64,000 nucleotides of DNA from Larix kaempferi (GCA_027924585.1 BSBM01001666.1:943001-1007000); one strand, 5' to 3'. Shown: positions 22,316-35,551, numbered from the stretch's first letter. Numbers and translations: made by a program. Notes: generated from the sequence alone by a model not told the origin.

Positions 22316-22909
22316 TGTTAGATTTTGAGCATTAATTCAATATGATATGGGATCTTTACTGAGAGAATAACATGTATAGTATATCAATGCATATCAATCA
22401 TATAAAGCATGTCAATCATCAAAAGAAGCAAAAGCATAAGAGACAATAGACACACAGAGTTTTCGTGGGGGAAACCCTAATGTGAAAAACCCCACAACTT
22501 CCTCAGAGATAGATAGAGCAATAGTACAACCAAAGTACAACCAAAATACAAGAGATATACTTCTTTTATGTGCCGATCCTCCTCCTCATAGGTGCGCCAC
22601 TTTCCGAGTGAAGGATGAGTGAGTTTCTAAGTGATCCAAACAGAGATCTCCCGATCGATATTTATACTTGTTTTGTTTGCCCAATAACCTTATGGGGCCA
22701 ACTTGTCTAGCTAGGTACGATAACCACATATTACATAAATCCGGGCCAACCCCTCACAAGGTGATCTAATAACCCGTCGGCAAGTTAACACACTTGCGAC
22801 ACTTGTCAATACAAATGACGACACTTCCTTATAGAGGAATAACACATCTCTATAAGGGTACAATAAATATATATAAGAAATACATTCTGAAGTTACATAT
22901 ACATCAACA
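22316..22909 (-). repeat. Copia-2 5' LTR
   Basis: 594 bp, TGTT...AACA. It differs from the 3' LTR by scattered substitutions and small insertions (e.g. an extra atgcatatca near 22385), by eye about 96% identical. TATA-like GTATAAATAT on the minus strand at 22658-22667 probably drives transcription toward gag. Confidence 0.92.
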
Positions 22910-23458
22910 GTACTATCTATGTTTCTCTCCACCTCAATCCAACCTTCAGTATGACTGATATTTTTCTATGGTTTGATGTGAGAGTGAGCTAATATGGCCA
23001 TAATATACTTCACTGTGGGAAATACTTTGGGAAGTTGATTCTATGTCATTCTTTGATGATTGACAATCAAGAGCTTGATACATTCTCTTATTTTTTCTAA
23101 TTGATCCTTCCACTTGGTGTAGGCTATTAGTTTCAATTTCACTACCAAACAACTTCATAATTTATGAAGATTTTGTTGAATCATAGTAACCTAAGTGCTA
23201 CTACATGTATCATCTAATATTCTTCTCCATAAAGTATGGAATGGAGCAACTATGACAACATTTTGGGTTGAAAATGTAGCATTGACTATCGATGCCATAC
23301 CTATTGTATAAAATCCTACAAAGCAGTGCTGAGTCATTTTAAGATATGAAATTGATATATGATATCCAAGAGCATTAACATTTTAAAAGATTAGTACTTG
23401 GTGAGCTAAGAGTCCTTTTTGGTCAAAATAAAATACCTATATAGTGCAAGGAAAATAA
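22910..23458. repeat. 0.9-kb tandem duplication, copy A, right part
   Basis: Starts with the right target duplication GTACT (22910-22914) and matches 23800-24360. A minus-strand frame of 70 codons (22946-23158, MKLFGSEIETNS...) is shared with copy B at three differing residues. An upstream frame (NATFSTQNVVIVAPFHTLWRR) has a TAG where copy B has CAG. The unit may derive from an exon of an unidentified gene. Confidence 0.85.
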
Positions 23459-24360
23459 GAATAATTAAATATTGAAGAATGGGAACGAATAGAGAAACAA
23501 AGAATTTAGTGTTCAATATAAATAAATTTTATCAAGGTTAAGTTACTCATTTTTGGCAAATACATGTGAGCTTTCTTTTTAGGTTTGAAACTTATTTTCG
23601 ACTTGATTTGGACTAAATGATTTCTAGATTGGACTATTGAATATCTGAACATTCTTTCCCTCCTCTTTCGCTTACATTGCAAAGAATGTACGAGACATTC
23701 ATTTCTTGGTGTTTTGGGTAGCTTGGGAAGTTGTGTCCTTTCGATGTTGAAGCTTTCTGAGGCTTACTCATTTCTATTGGACCATTAGAAACATGGTACT
23801 ATCTATGTTTTTCTCCACCTCAATCCAACCTTCAGTATGAATGATATTTTTCTATGGTTTGATGTGAGAGTGAGCTAATATGGCCATAATATATTTCACT
23901 GTGGGAAATACTTTGGGAAGTTGATTCTATGTCATTCTTTGATGATTGACAATCAAGAGCTTGAGACATTCTCTTATTTTTTCTAATTGAACCTTCCACT
24001 TGGTGCAGGCTATTAGTTTCAATTTCACTACCAAACAACTTCATAATTTATGAATATTTTGTTGAATCATAGTAACCTGAGTGCTACTACATGTATCAGC
24101 TAATATTCTTCTCCATACACCTCCCTATAAAGTATGGAATGGAGCAACTATGACAACATTTTGGGTTGAAAATGTAGCATTAACTATCAATGCCATACCT
24201 ATTGTACAAAATCCTACAAAGCAGTGCTGAGTCATTTTAAGATATGAAATTGATATATGATATCCAAGAGAATTAACATTTTAAAAGACTGGTACTTGGT
24301 GAGCTAAGAGTCCTTTCTGGTCAAAATAAAATACCTATATAGTGCAAGGAAAATAAGAAT
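23459..24360. repeat. 0.9-kb tandem duplication, copy B (uninterrupted)
   Basis: An intact copy of the unit that is split by Copia-2 in copy A. The pre-insertion site reads continuously (gaaacatggtactatctatg) around 23790-23809. It contains the same minus-strand 70-codon frame (23832-24044) and a short extra segment near 24116 (cacctcccta) absent from copy A. Confidence 0.88.
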
Positions 24361-26496
24361 GATAAACATGTGCATTATCTTCCCTCATCTGACTCCTGTC
24401 TTTAGCTCCCTTATTAATTTGTCATCATTCACATCTACATTAATCCATTTGCATTAACCCATTATACTTATCTTACTTTTGATGTGAACATCACTCTGTC
24501 CCCAGCTAAAAATATTGGCCGACCTTGGATAATATGATATATGGTTGCAGGGAGTGGGGTTGTAAAAAATGTAGGGGATTGTAGTAAAAATTGATACAAC
24601 AGAGCGGAATGAACAAGGCATTAAAGGAGATTATAGGTAGGGTTTTCTAACTAAAAACATCTTAAAAATGATGAATTGTGGTCAATATTCAAGGAGAAAG
24701 TGAATGGAAAACTTGAGTTAACTGAAGAAGAGTGTTGATGGAGTGCAAAGAAGTCAAATGCTAGTAAGATGTGGTCGGTAGTAGCACTCTGAAGTACTTT
24801 GGAGCAGGTAGGAAGTATTTTGCAACTTTATTGAATTATGTAGCAGCAAATGAAGAAGTATTTCGAATTCAACAATGCAATTTCACACTCGATTGATGTC
24901 GGATTCGACAATGGTGAGCCTCAGGATGCGAGTTTATCAAGGTAGAGGCCTTATATCATTCTCAAAATGGTTTCAAAACAATGAAATCTCCCAACGCACT
25001 AGGGCCACATTGACATGGATTCTTTGTTTGCACTTAAGGTTGCTCAATGAAGTAGAAATCCTCGACCCGATGAGGGAAGTTATCTTGGCTATTGACTTGG
25101 TAGGTGATATATTGGATATTGAATACACTCAATGTGCTTCTAGTTGGAAGAGGGTCCAAATATACCGTTGGTCCAATCACAAGAGGAATTTGGCCTCTAA
25201 CCCTAACCCTAAGGGAGAATTGATCAAAATTAGAATAGTTCCAAGGAACGGTAGCCAAATTTGAAATTGAATTTGGTTGGGTTTTACAGAGATGCCCGTG
25301 GAAAAAGAGAAACATACCCGTGTGTGGTCATCTGATGGTATGGTCGTCTAGTCGACTGGATCGAACTGGTGGTGGCGGTCCTCTTCTCGTGGCCGTTCAC
25401 TTCGTTGCCGTGGGTGGTATTCCCTTCCCTTCGGTGTTTCAGCAAACAGAGTTGCAGTGGGCTTCCTTCCCTTCGTTGTTTCAACACAGTGTCGGTTTGA
25501 GCGAAAACAAACAACAACAGAAACAGCGTTGAAAATGGCAATGCATGTGGTGGGGAAATATTATTGCGTTTATATAGTTAAACATGTCTCGACCGAGACG
25601 TTAAAAGGAATCAAAACTCTCGACCGATAAATTTGTTCGGGAGTTCGACAAAAAAAAAATGAGTATATTCTCGAATGAGAAACTAAAAACTCTTGAACGA
25701 GAAATTCTCTAACTATGGAAAAACTCATGGATGAGAGAAATCTAACCATGGTTAATGTCTCGCCCGAGAAGTAGTAAAACTCTCGCCTGATAAAATTTGT
25801 TGAATTTTGTCTTGGGCGAGAAAACGGAAATTAGAACAAAAAAAAAGCAAATTGTCACGGAATTGTTTCCCACCTTCGTGTTTTCACCCTAGGATGAGAA
25901 TAGGTGGGAGTTAGTCCACATAGTCATGCATTATATTATATTTATTAGTGTTGTGAATACGATGATATATTTACTTTACGTACAATTGTCATATTTAAAA
26001 GATTATTTCATAAGAAGGAAAGTTACATAATATTAGGAATATGGGTTTTTTCTAATTATATGTTATATATATGTGCATCATGGAATCGTTATGAATATGC
26101 CTTTATATTTATATTAAGTGTATTTGTCTGTTTTAAGATCACTTCCTAGAAAGGGGATTATCCAAATAGTAATGTTGTAGTTGTGTATGGTGTGTACTCA
26201 TTCTATGTGTAACAATAATGCTATGGGTTCAATATATTTGCGTGCATGGTAGAAATGTTATGAAATAAGCATTAATAAATTTATATATTTATGTTTTGTC
26301 TTAAATAAAATGTCTTTAATACTATCCTCCTCAGAATGCCCTTTTTCGTAAAGGTTATGTTGTGGAAGTATAAGTAGTATATTCAAAAGAAATGCACCCT
26401 TCCTTGGCTGCCAATCGATTAAATTGATTTAATTTTTTTATCATAGAATACACATAGATGATTATTGGAATCACTTGCTCAAGATTAGAGACACTA
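24361..26496. other. Unassigned region between duplication and LARD
   Basis: The longest frame is 24875-25264 (+, 129 codons); it has no motif I recognise and is not supported by splice or repeat evidence. A cluster of CTCG..CGAG motifs lies at 25585-25825 (separate entry). From about 25900 the DNA is AT-rich and empty. Confidence 0.35.
25585..25825. repeat. Cluster of degenerate TCTCG-NN-CGAGA palindromes
   Basis: About eight variants occur within 240 bp, for example gtctcgaccgagac, ctcgaccgata, ttctcgaatgagaa, tgaacgagaa, gtctcgcccgagaa, tctcgcctgata and gggcgagaa. They are spaced irregularly. They could be decayed short repeats or a binding-site cluster. Confidence 0.45.
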
Positions 26497-27953
26497 CACC
26501 CTGATATACATGGATGACTTTTGTTATGTGTTGAGCATAAGCCCTAATGTACATGGATGACCTATGTGCTAGGCATAAGCCCCGATTTACATGGATAAAT
26601 TTTATTATTTGTTGGGCATAAGCTATGATGTACATAGATGTGTTGGGCATAATCCCTGGAGAACATGGGTTAAAGTAGTATGTACGGAGCGTGAGCTCGG
26701 GAGTACATAGATAACCCCCCAAGATAATTAATAAGTGTTGGGCATAATCCTTGGAGCACACCAACCGTTATGATGTTGAGCATAAGCTCTGGAGCATCGG
26801 ATCTTTGGTCATTGTATCCCTAGGTGTATCTTGTATGCATTCTAGTACTAGTGTTGAGCACAATATCTAGAATTGCACTAGTGTAAATCCCTCTTAAAAG
26901 TGTTGAGCATAAGCTTTGAATAGCATTGAAGTTACCTCACTTAAAAGTGTGAGCTTGGAAAAATCTGAATAGAAAAACAAAACTCATCACGTTACTAATG
27001 TTGAGCCAAAAACTCTAGAGCATTAGTAATCATATTTCTCCATTGATTAAATGAATTATATTTTCTTTATTTTTGAGACTAACCAAATAGTTGACAAACT
27101 AAATCAACGGGAGTTACATTACTGAGAGTGTTGAGCATAAATCTCTGAATAGCACTAGAGTTACTTTACTGAAGGTGTTGAGCATAAAGATCGAGAAGCA
27201 CTAAGAACTCATTATATTACTGAGGTTGGGTTGGAGGCTCTGGAGCACAAGTAATCAGTTCACTATTGATTATTAGGTACCTCTGGAACACTTGGAATAA
27301 TAAGGCTTATTCAGTGTTGAGATGACGCACCGAGAACGGTTTCCTACTATGCATATGTTATGCACGAGGTATGCGCATATACTTATGTTATGCACTTGTT
27401 AAAATTAAATTTATGCATATTTATGTTTGTATTATACATGTGTTATGTTATTTTCATGAACTGCTCACATTATCAGCATTGATATTATTACTGCCGAGGA
27501 AAAGCAAGTAGAGGATGACTAAAAGTACTTGGAAAATAAATGCCATAAAGAGGATTTTGAATATATTATTTTAGATCATGATCATGTATGAATGACAAAT
27601 GTGCAGGTACAGGTAATTTCAAAGTAAATCTTTGTAATAAGATCAAACTCTACAAAGAGTCGCCATGAAAAGGACGCAACATAATGTTGCAAGAGAAAAA
27701 TTATTACTTATGTTCTAATTTATTTTGGAATAATCATGTATATGCATGTATTTTATGATAAAATGCTAGAAACAACGTGTGTTGTTTGTGAAAAGTACAG
27801 ATACGAAAAGCAAGAAACGTTAAGGATATTCAACAAGATGTCAAAGCAAGCAAGATTGCCGAAAAATTATGTTTACAAAGACAACTAAAAGCAAAAGACA
27901 AATTTGGAAGGATATGAACATCAAGCACGTTGTTATTCTTAAGGGGGGGAGGA
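26497..27953 (+). repeat. LARD internal 3' region upstream of LTR A
   Basis: Matches 34097-35551 through to the polypurine tract aaggggggga (27941-27953). It contains many variants of the motif tgttgagcataagctctgga. The match to the second copy starts abruptly near 26497, marking a truncation. Confidence 0.8.
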
Positions 27954-29123
27954 TGTAATATCCCTCTTTTCTCCCTTAGGGTTTTTGCAACAAGAAGTAA
28001 AATTGTGTACCCTCCAACAAAAAGGAGCTCATGGCAAGAGCTCCACAGGTAAAAATTTGTAAGTATGATTATGTTTTCCTAAGTGTTAAGTGAATTTGTA
28101 GACTTAGGAGACTGCAGGATAGAAGCAACGAAACGGAAGGGGCATGGAATACACTAGGGGGAGAGGGTGAATGGCTTGATAGCCATGAATTTTGATGACA
28201 GTGGTCATCCTAATGTCATGAGCACTTAAAAGTGAACTGAGATGTTCTCCAAGCAAACACTTAAGTTTAAAAGTATGTTAATAATTAGTCCTAGATAAGG
28301 ACGCCGAAGAAACTTCTAATCGTCTGAAGGCAGTAATAATCTACCTTGGCCTAACTATTTGCATGGAGCTAACCCATATTGAATACCATTAAGTAAAAAC
28401 AAGAATTTAGCCTAAATAACATTAGTACCTTTGCCTCGACAAAAGGTTTTGTTAAAATTCCTAAGTAGAAAAGGGCTAATATCTTTCTAATTATAAATTA
28501 GGAATAAAGATAAAAGGATTTTATTATTACAAAGAAAACATTTTTTATTTATAAATAAATATTTAAATCTTATTTCAAATAAGATAAATTAATTAATCAA
28601 GATTTAAGAAGGACTGATTGTCCTTGATTAAAAGTGAAAGCTTTAAAAGTATAAAATCTTGTCTACAAAAGAAGAAAATATTAACTAGCAGTTAATGCAT
28701 GAGTATGCATGGATAGAAAGTAACTAATGCATGAGAATGCATGAAAAAATCTCAGCTATTAATATTCAGTTAACTAATTAAATAAAGATTGGCTAAGTAA
28801 ATCAATCAGTTAAAGCTAACTAAGTTAATGTTAGCTAAGTTAAATATCAATTAAACTAATTAAATAAAGATTGACTAGGAAATTCAATCAGTTAAATATT
28901 ATCTAACTAAGTTAAGGTTAGCTAATTTAAAGGATAAGTCCAGATATCTAGTTATGTGCAGATAAGATAATTATGTAAAGTAAACTAATTACGGTCAGTT
29001 AAAGATCAGTTAGCTGATTAACTAAAAGTCGAGTGAGTAAGTCGAGCAGTTAAGATTAACTAAGGTTAAAATAAGTCAAGTTCGAACAAGAACTTGTCTT
29101 GGTAGTCCAAACCTAAATACGGC

Positions 29124-29131
29124 TATAAAAA
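29124..29131 (+). promoter_or_regulatory. TATA box of LARD LTR A
   Basis: TATAAAAA, conserved in position and context (ggctataaaaaggacac) with LTR B at 36707-36714. Confidence 0.55.
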
Positions 29132-31160
29132 GGACACTATTGTGTTCTTAAAGGGGGTGCTTATTCTTCTTATTCTTCATCTTCGAAGGCAAAGAAGGAA
29201 AATAAAAGATAAATCAAATCAAATAAAGGAAAGAGAGCATTGACCTTACACCCTAATGGATTCGTGCCCATCTCGAGGGTGATCTCTCGGCGGGAAAAAC
29301 CTACGCCAGATAGAGATCAGTTGGAAGGGAGGAACGTTGCAGTCAAGTGTTAAGTCACCCTATTCTAAATTGCTAAGATAAGTGCCTTTCCCATTAATTT
29401 CAAGTAATTTCTATTTCGTTTATGTATACTTAAGAATTTAATCAATGGAAATAAATTACTTCTTTAAGTTTAATTGTTATTACCTCTTTGGAAGCACTCT
29501 TTATTATAGATAGCTATGAATGTGCTAAAATATATAATTTAGGAAATAAGGAATTATAAAACTACATAAAATTTATAGAGGTAAGCCATTCAAGATCATA
29601 GATAGAAATCGCTTCGTAGTGAGTTAAATAGAAGTAAATAGTTCATACTCCTTTTCAGTAATAAATATTTAATTCCTGTTATATTTGCATAAAGTAATTT
29701 TTAGATTGAGGATTTATTTATTAAGGAGAATCGTCTCAGTTGATGTTATAGGGAGCTAAGTATAACTATGCATAGGTTAAACTTAGCGATCAAATCCCTG
29801 GCATTAGGCTCCAAGTTTCAAAGTCGATTAAGTGATGGATTGATATATGTTATTACTGTCTAAACACTACCTGAAAACCATTAATAGTTGTGCATAACAT
29901 GTACTTGCATGGATTATGGGGTAGCAGCACGAACTTAGTGAGATTCTAGGGAGTAGCATGATTATAGAGGTGTTATTACAAGGGTTACAAATCTTGATAT
30001 AGTTAGATTACTCGATGCATTGGCACTTCAAATCTCTTGGACGGCTTCTTTACCAAATCCAAGAAAATTTTACACGGATTTACTTTATAGTTATAAGACT
30101 GATGGAGTTTCGTTGGCCATGTGTATCAATTTCTCTATCAATAATATAACATTAATGGTTGCAATCATGTATATTTTTACATAGGTTCTGTAGGGTAGCA
30201 TTGGCCTTTCTAATTTTATAGAGATGGTATGATCCCCGTAATGAGAACTCATGTGGATAAGAAAATAGTGAATAGTAATATTGTGGGGATTGATCCCAGA
30301 TTTTGAGATCTTCGTCGTTTTCCTCCTTTGAGCCGTGTTTTAAAATTATAGATAAGTGATTATGAAAACTAAGGGTCGCCAAATAAGACCCTGTATATGT
30401 GCATCAATGGGGCGTTAATCCCCAGCTATTGTTGTCCCACGAACTCTGCCATCGAATTATACCATCTTTAAACTCTATACTTTCAGATCGCATACCTGTT
30501 TCCTCTACTTGGAAACCAGTTTATCTCGAACTTCCCCTTGGAGTATTTTGTGCTTTTTTTTCTTAGATCTAATATCGGTTATACCCAGGTATTGGTTAAC
30601 TGTGTACCAACATTATGTACATACCAGTGTTTCCATACTTAAAAGCTCTTCTAAACAGTTGCTTCGCTAGCCGCAGTGGTTGTTAACCCTGTGGACAGTC
30701 ATCCCATGCTTAAATCGCAGTTCCGCATGTTTCTATTCCACGTTGGAAAACCCTACCCACACTGCTTCCTTTCCTTCAAAGGAAGGGACTGCAGTGGACA
30801 ATCGAACTCACCAATCAAGTGCGCTACTGCCTGTAGTTGTAGCATATAGACTTAAAGCTAGGTTGCTTCACCTTACTTACTGTATTCCAAGTCTATCCCC
30901 AACTGGGGTGTATCGAACTATAGTTAACACGTCCTGTAACTAAGGCATGTGGCCAACTCGTTTGGACTGGGAGTGGTAGTAGTGTGCCGTGTGATAACAA
31001 CTCATCCTTTTTTTTTCCTTTTTTTTTATAGTTGTATTTATATTCACCTAACTTTTAATTTTAGCTTGAGTTTATAAAGGTGAATATATATTTGTAAATT
31101 ATGTAATTATGGTTTAAAGGTATAAAAATATACGTGTAGTTCATTGTACCTGAAATTTGG

Positions 31161-31200
<40 letters not shown>

Positions 31201-31380
31201 CAAAGGATTGGATTAGTTTGAAATTACTATATGTTAGTATATATATATATATATATATATATATTACAAAGGTTTGGATTAGTTTGAAATTACTATATTT
31301 TAGTTTATATATATATATATATATTACAAAGGATTGGATTAGTTTGAAATTACTATATTTTAGTTTATATATATATGAGT
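31161..31380. repeat. AT microsatellite and interspersed repeat in LTR A
   Basis: Long (AT)n tracts alternate with three copies of acaaaggattggattagtt-gaaattac. The equivalent place in LTR B (54000-54200) is rearranged into an inverted repeat. Confidence 0.8.
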
Positions 31381-32180
31381 TTTATGTATTGTTTAAAAGG
31401 ATATTTATATATATAACTGATATATATACATTTGAATGGGATTTTTGAATCTTAGTTAGATGTAAAGAAAATGTTTTTTAAAATATAAATCGTGCATGAA
31501 AGACTTATCAATTCCATCATGATTAAGCGTTAATACCATAGAGTTAGAACTTGAGTTCTGACCATTAATGCAAGGAATAACACATGTCTTCTTTATTAAA
31601 GAAAATAGGTATTGATCCATTACATGTTTAGACCTTAATATGTATATTTTATTATTTGGAGAAAGAAGTAATTGATACATTTTTATAGGAGTAAGATTAT
31701 GAGCTCAAACAGATATGGGAGTGCCATATAAAATAGAACCTATTAAAGGACTTCCTATAAAAGATGGGGAAACCTAGATCCTATAACGTTCCCTACTAAG
31801 GAGGTGAGATGTAGAAGTATTCTAATGGACTTATTATGTAGTAAAAGGACACATTAAGTAAGCCTTATTAAGATGCATAAAATATTATGCATGGGCTTAT
31901 CCTCCGATTGAGATAGAAGCAATTGGTTATATATCGAGGATTGTCAATAAATAGTATCATGATGATATTGTAATCTAAATAAGCAAGCAAGAATAATTAT
32001 TAGGATGTAAACATGAAGAACGTTCGCAATTCACCAGTACTTAAGTTAATTTACCCAGTACAAGGAGAATGTCACTTAAGTGATTAGAGATGAAGTTAAT
32101 TTGAGTAAAAGTGGGTTTACGACAATACGGAAACCCTTAAGAAAAAAAAATTAGAGTGTAATTTTGAGGGACATTACAAG

Positions 32181-32192
32181 TGGTATCAGAGC
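32181..32192 (+). other. LARD primer binding site
   Basis: TGGTATCAGAGC starts two bases after the LTR A end and matches initiator tRNA-Met. It proves that LTR A acts as a 5' LTR for the internal region on its right. Confidence 0.88.
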
Positions 32193-33844
32193 CCAGTTAC
32201 AACACTACGGGCCTAGGGACTCGCAAACGTGCAAGTACATTGTGTACTCTGTACAACATTTCAAATGCAATGATACTTTCTAGTAGATATTTACCTTAGT
32301 AGTAGTTTTTTTATATTATTAAACATGTCTGGCGTAGAAAGTATCAGTTAAACTAGTATATCATTAAAAGATGTTTTATATGCTATAGTCAAAGATTATA
32401 ATGTCTTTAAAAATGAATAATCTAAATGTAGATCTTCTACTTTTAATGATAGTTTAATGTTTTAAAGTATGTAAGTGTTATATAAAGTATTGAATAGGAG
32501 AACGAATCGGGACATTCTACTCCCTGTTGAATTAAAGATATCATTCTTGAATGAAATTATTACAAAGGGTTATTGAGACATATATTGGATTAAAGATTTA
32601 TTATGAAGATGTTTTAGGAAAAGTTAGATTTTTCTTTATGCACTACATATTTTAATCAAGGAAGAAAGATGTCGTCTCTTAAAAATATATAAGATTTTGT
32701 ACATTGATTATTAGAAAGAAAGTATATATGAATGTAACATGTGGGCTGGATAGAGTGAATTTAAATGGGAGTATCACAAAACCATGTCAAAAAAAAGGAT
32801 AGAGTGCATCTACAAAACTAGTATGGTGTGAAAAGATATACTTAGAAGACATGACATCAGTTGATCAAGAGGAGTATTTTAAAATTCATGAATATTAATG
32901 GCATGAAAGGGTTTCCAAAATTTTAGCATGTCTAGTTAATTTCATTATAGGTACATTAGTCGTTAGTATTTAAAACGATGTTTGAGATGATTAAACATTG
33001 CATGTGTGGTCGCATGGGATGCATCGTAAATCATAAATACTAAAGAAGTATGGAAATAAAAGATTCAAATATAAGATATTTATGCTTTCAAAAATGTTCG
33101 CCTAGGGAAATAAATGTTTAAAACAATTTGAGTTTTTAGTGTTAGAAGTATATTAGAGTATAAAGTTACCTACAAGTCTAGTTGTACCTAGGTTTGTTGG
33201 AAAAGAGGTGATTATTTAGGTACGACAAAATAATTATATACTTAAAATACTTTATGTTTTTCTTTAAAGATATTTTTGATGTAAATAAACTTCAGGCATG
33301 AGATTGTAAATGAAGCATGCAGGTGCATGTGGGTGCAACAAACTTCACCGAGCCTTGTGAACGAAAAGTAGTACATAAGGTACTAGAGGTAACATTTTTG
33401 ACTTAAGATAAATTTTATTATATTGTAAGCATAGATTTCTAATCAAGTCTTGCAGGGATTAGTATTTTGGTTTGACGTTGAGTCTAAGGACTCTAGAAAC
33501 ATCAAGATTGCTATTTTTATTATGTGTTGATGTTGAATTAATAGGATCTGGAACATAAAATCATGACTAACAATGTGAAGATTATGATATCTCCATTTAT
33601 TATAGTTTTTTTTATTATATTTCATGATGACTGACAGTACTTCGAGGTTATTGTGGGTAAAGGGGTTAAGACGGCTTCAATAAGACCTTGAACTAAGAAA
33701 GAGCTTAATTTATGAAACCCGCAATAAAGAGCAAAGAACTTAAATAAGAAAAGAGTTATAAGACCTTTTGAGCTAATCACGGGGGACGCCCTGGATTATA
33801 AAGCTCTTGGAAATTTTAAGAAATTTACCTACCCTTAAATCAAA
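32193..33844 (+). other. LARD internal region, noncoding leader
   Basis: AT-rich, about 1.65 kb. An ATG near 32325 opens a frame that stops within a few codons, and no gag, protease or RT motif is readable in any frame. Confidence 0.65.
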
Positions 33845-35551
33845 ATCTTTACTGATGTACATGGATTACTCTTATTATGTGCTAGGCAAAAGCCCTGATG
33901 TATATGGATTACTTTTATTATGTGTTGGGCATAAGCCCCGATGTACATGGATCACTTTTTTATGTGTTGGGCATAAGCTCCTATGTACATGGATAACTAT
34001 TGTTATGTGTTGAGCGTAAGCTCTAGAGCACATGGATGTGTGGGGTATAAGCCTTGGAGCACATGAATGAATTTTGATTATGAGTTGGGCATAAGCCCTG
34101 ATATACATGGATGACTTTTTTTATGTGTTGGGCATAAGCCTTGATGTACATGGATGACCTATGTGCTGGGCATAAGCCCTGATGTACATGTATAAATTTT
34201 ATTATGTGCTCGAAATAAGACGTGATGTACATAGATGTCTTGGGCATAATCCCTAGAGCACATGGGTTAAAGTAGTATGTACGGAGCGTGAGCTCAGGAG
34301 TACATAGATAACCACACAAGATAATTAATAAGTGTTGGGCATAAGCCTTGGAGCACACCAACCATTATGATGTTGAGCATAAGCTCTAGAGCATCGGATC
34401 TTTGGTCATTGTATCCCCAGGTGTAGCTTGTATGCATTCTAGTACTAGTGTTGAGCACAATCTCTAGAATTGCACTAGTGTAAATCCCACTTGGAAGTGT
34501 TGAGCATAAGCTCTGAATAACACTGGAATTACCCCACTTAAAAGTGTTGAGCCTGGAAAACTCTGAATAGCAAAACAAAACTCATCACGTTACTAATGTT
34601 GAGCCAAAAACTCTGGAGCATTAGTAATCATATTTCTCCATTGATGAAATGAATTATATTTTCTTTATTTTTGAGACTAACCAAATAGTTAACAAACTAA
34701 ATCAACGGGAGTTACATTACTGAGAGTGTTGAGCATAAAGCTCTGAATACCACTGGAGTTACTTTATTGAAGGTGTTGAGCATAAATCTCGAGAAGCACT
34801 AAGAACTCATTATATTACTAATGTTGGGTTGGAGGCTCTGGAGCACCAGTAATCAGTTCACTATTGATTATTAGGTAACTCTGGAACACCTGGAATAATA
34901 AGTCTTATTCAATTTTTAGATGATGCACCAAAAACAGTTTCCTACTTTGCATATGTTATGCACGAGGTATGCGCATATACTTATGTTATGCACTTGTTAA
35001 AATTAAATTTATGCATATGTATGTTTGTATTATACATGTGTTATGTTATGTTCATGAACCGCTCACATTATGAGCATTGATATTATTACTGTCGAGGAAA
35101 AACAACTAGAGTATGACTAAAAGTACTTGGAAAATAAATGCCATAAAGAGGATTTTGAATATATTATTTTAGATCATGATCATGTATGAATGACAGATGT
35201 GTAGGTACATGTAATTTCAAAGTAAATCTTTGTAATAATATCAAACTCTACAAAGAGTCGCCATGAAAAGGCTGCAACATAATGTTGCAAGAGAAAAATT
35301 ATTAGTTATGTTCTAATTTATTTTGGAATAATCATGTATATGCATGTACTTTATGATAAAATGCTAGAAACAACGTGTGTTGTTTGTGAAAAGTACAGGT
35401 ACAAAAAGCAAGAAATGTTAAGGATATTCAACAAGATGTCAAGGCAAGCAAGATAGCTCAAAAATTATGTTTACAAAGACAACTAAAAGCGGAAGACAAA
35501 TTTGGAAGGCTACGAACACCAAGGACGGTGTTATTCTTAAGGGGGGGAGGA
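33845..35551 (+). repeat. LARD internal 3' region with hairpin-motif array
   Basis: Units of about 40-50 bp containing gatgtacatggat and tgttgggcataagccc are repeated from 33845 to about 34340, then shorter variants (gtgttgagcataagctctga) continue to about 34850. The core gggcataagccc is a self-complementary hairpin. The polypurine tract aaggggggg-agga lies at 35539-35551 against LTR B. Confidence 0.8.

Larger units (their letters stand above)
15280..22909 (-). mobile_element. Copia-2: complete but defective Copia retrotransposon
   Basis: A minus-strand Ty1/Copia element of 7.6 kb bounded by two LTRs with TGTT...AACA ends and flanked by a perfect 5-bp duplication GTACT (15275-15279 and 22910-22914). 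In element order it holds the 5' LTR (22316-22909), primer site, gag, protease, a collapsed integrase, RT-RNase H, a minisatellite-bearing 3' untranslated region and the 3' LTR (15280-15852). It has a stop in gag, a deletion in integrase and a foreign insertion splitting RT, so it cannot move on its own. The uninterrupted target is preserved around 23800. Confidence 0.93.
27954..32178 (+). repeat. LARD LTR A
   Basis: 4225 bp, TGTAATA...CATTACA. A TATA box (TATAAAAA, 29124-29131) sits in mid-LTR and probably starts the transcript about 30 bp downstream. It retains the uninterrupted site (cacttcaaatctcttgg, 30026-30042) where LTR B was hit by G2. AT microsatellites with a 55-65-bp repeat containing ggattagtttgaaattac fill 31161-31380. 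Open frames are short and not shared in a way that suggests coding. Confidence 0.85.

Noticed and set aside
25195-25215. Telomere-like ctaaccctaaccctaaggg
   Set aside because: Only about two and a half units and not the plant CCCTAAA repeat; chance or coding composition.
30675-30860. tRNA-like A-box and B-box motifs in the LARD LTR (repeated at 53490-53670)
   Set aside because: Boxes are degenerate, on inconsistent strands and badly spaced; no cloverleaf can be drawn.
31218-31448. Frame encoding YIYIYI repeats
   Set aside because: Translation of an AT microsatellite, not a gene.
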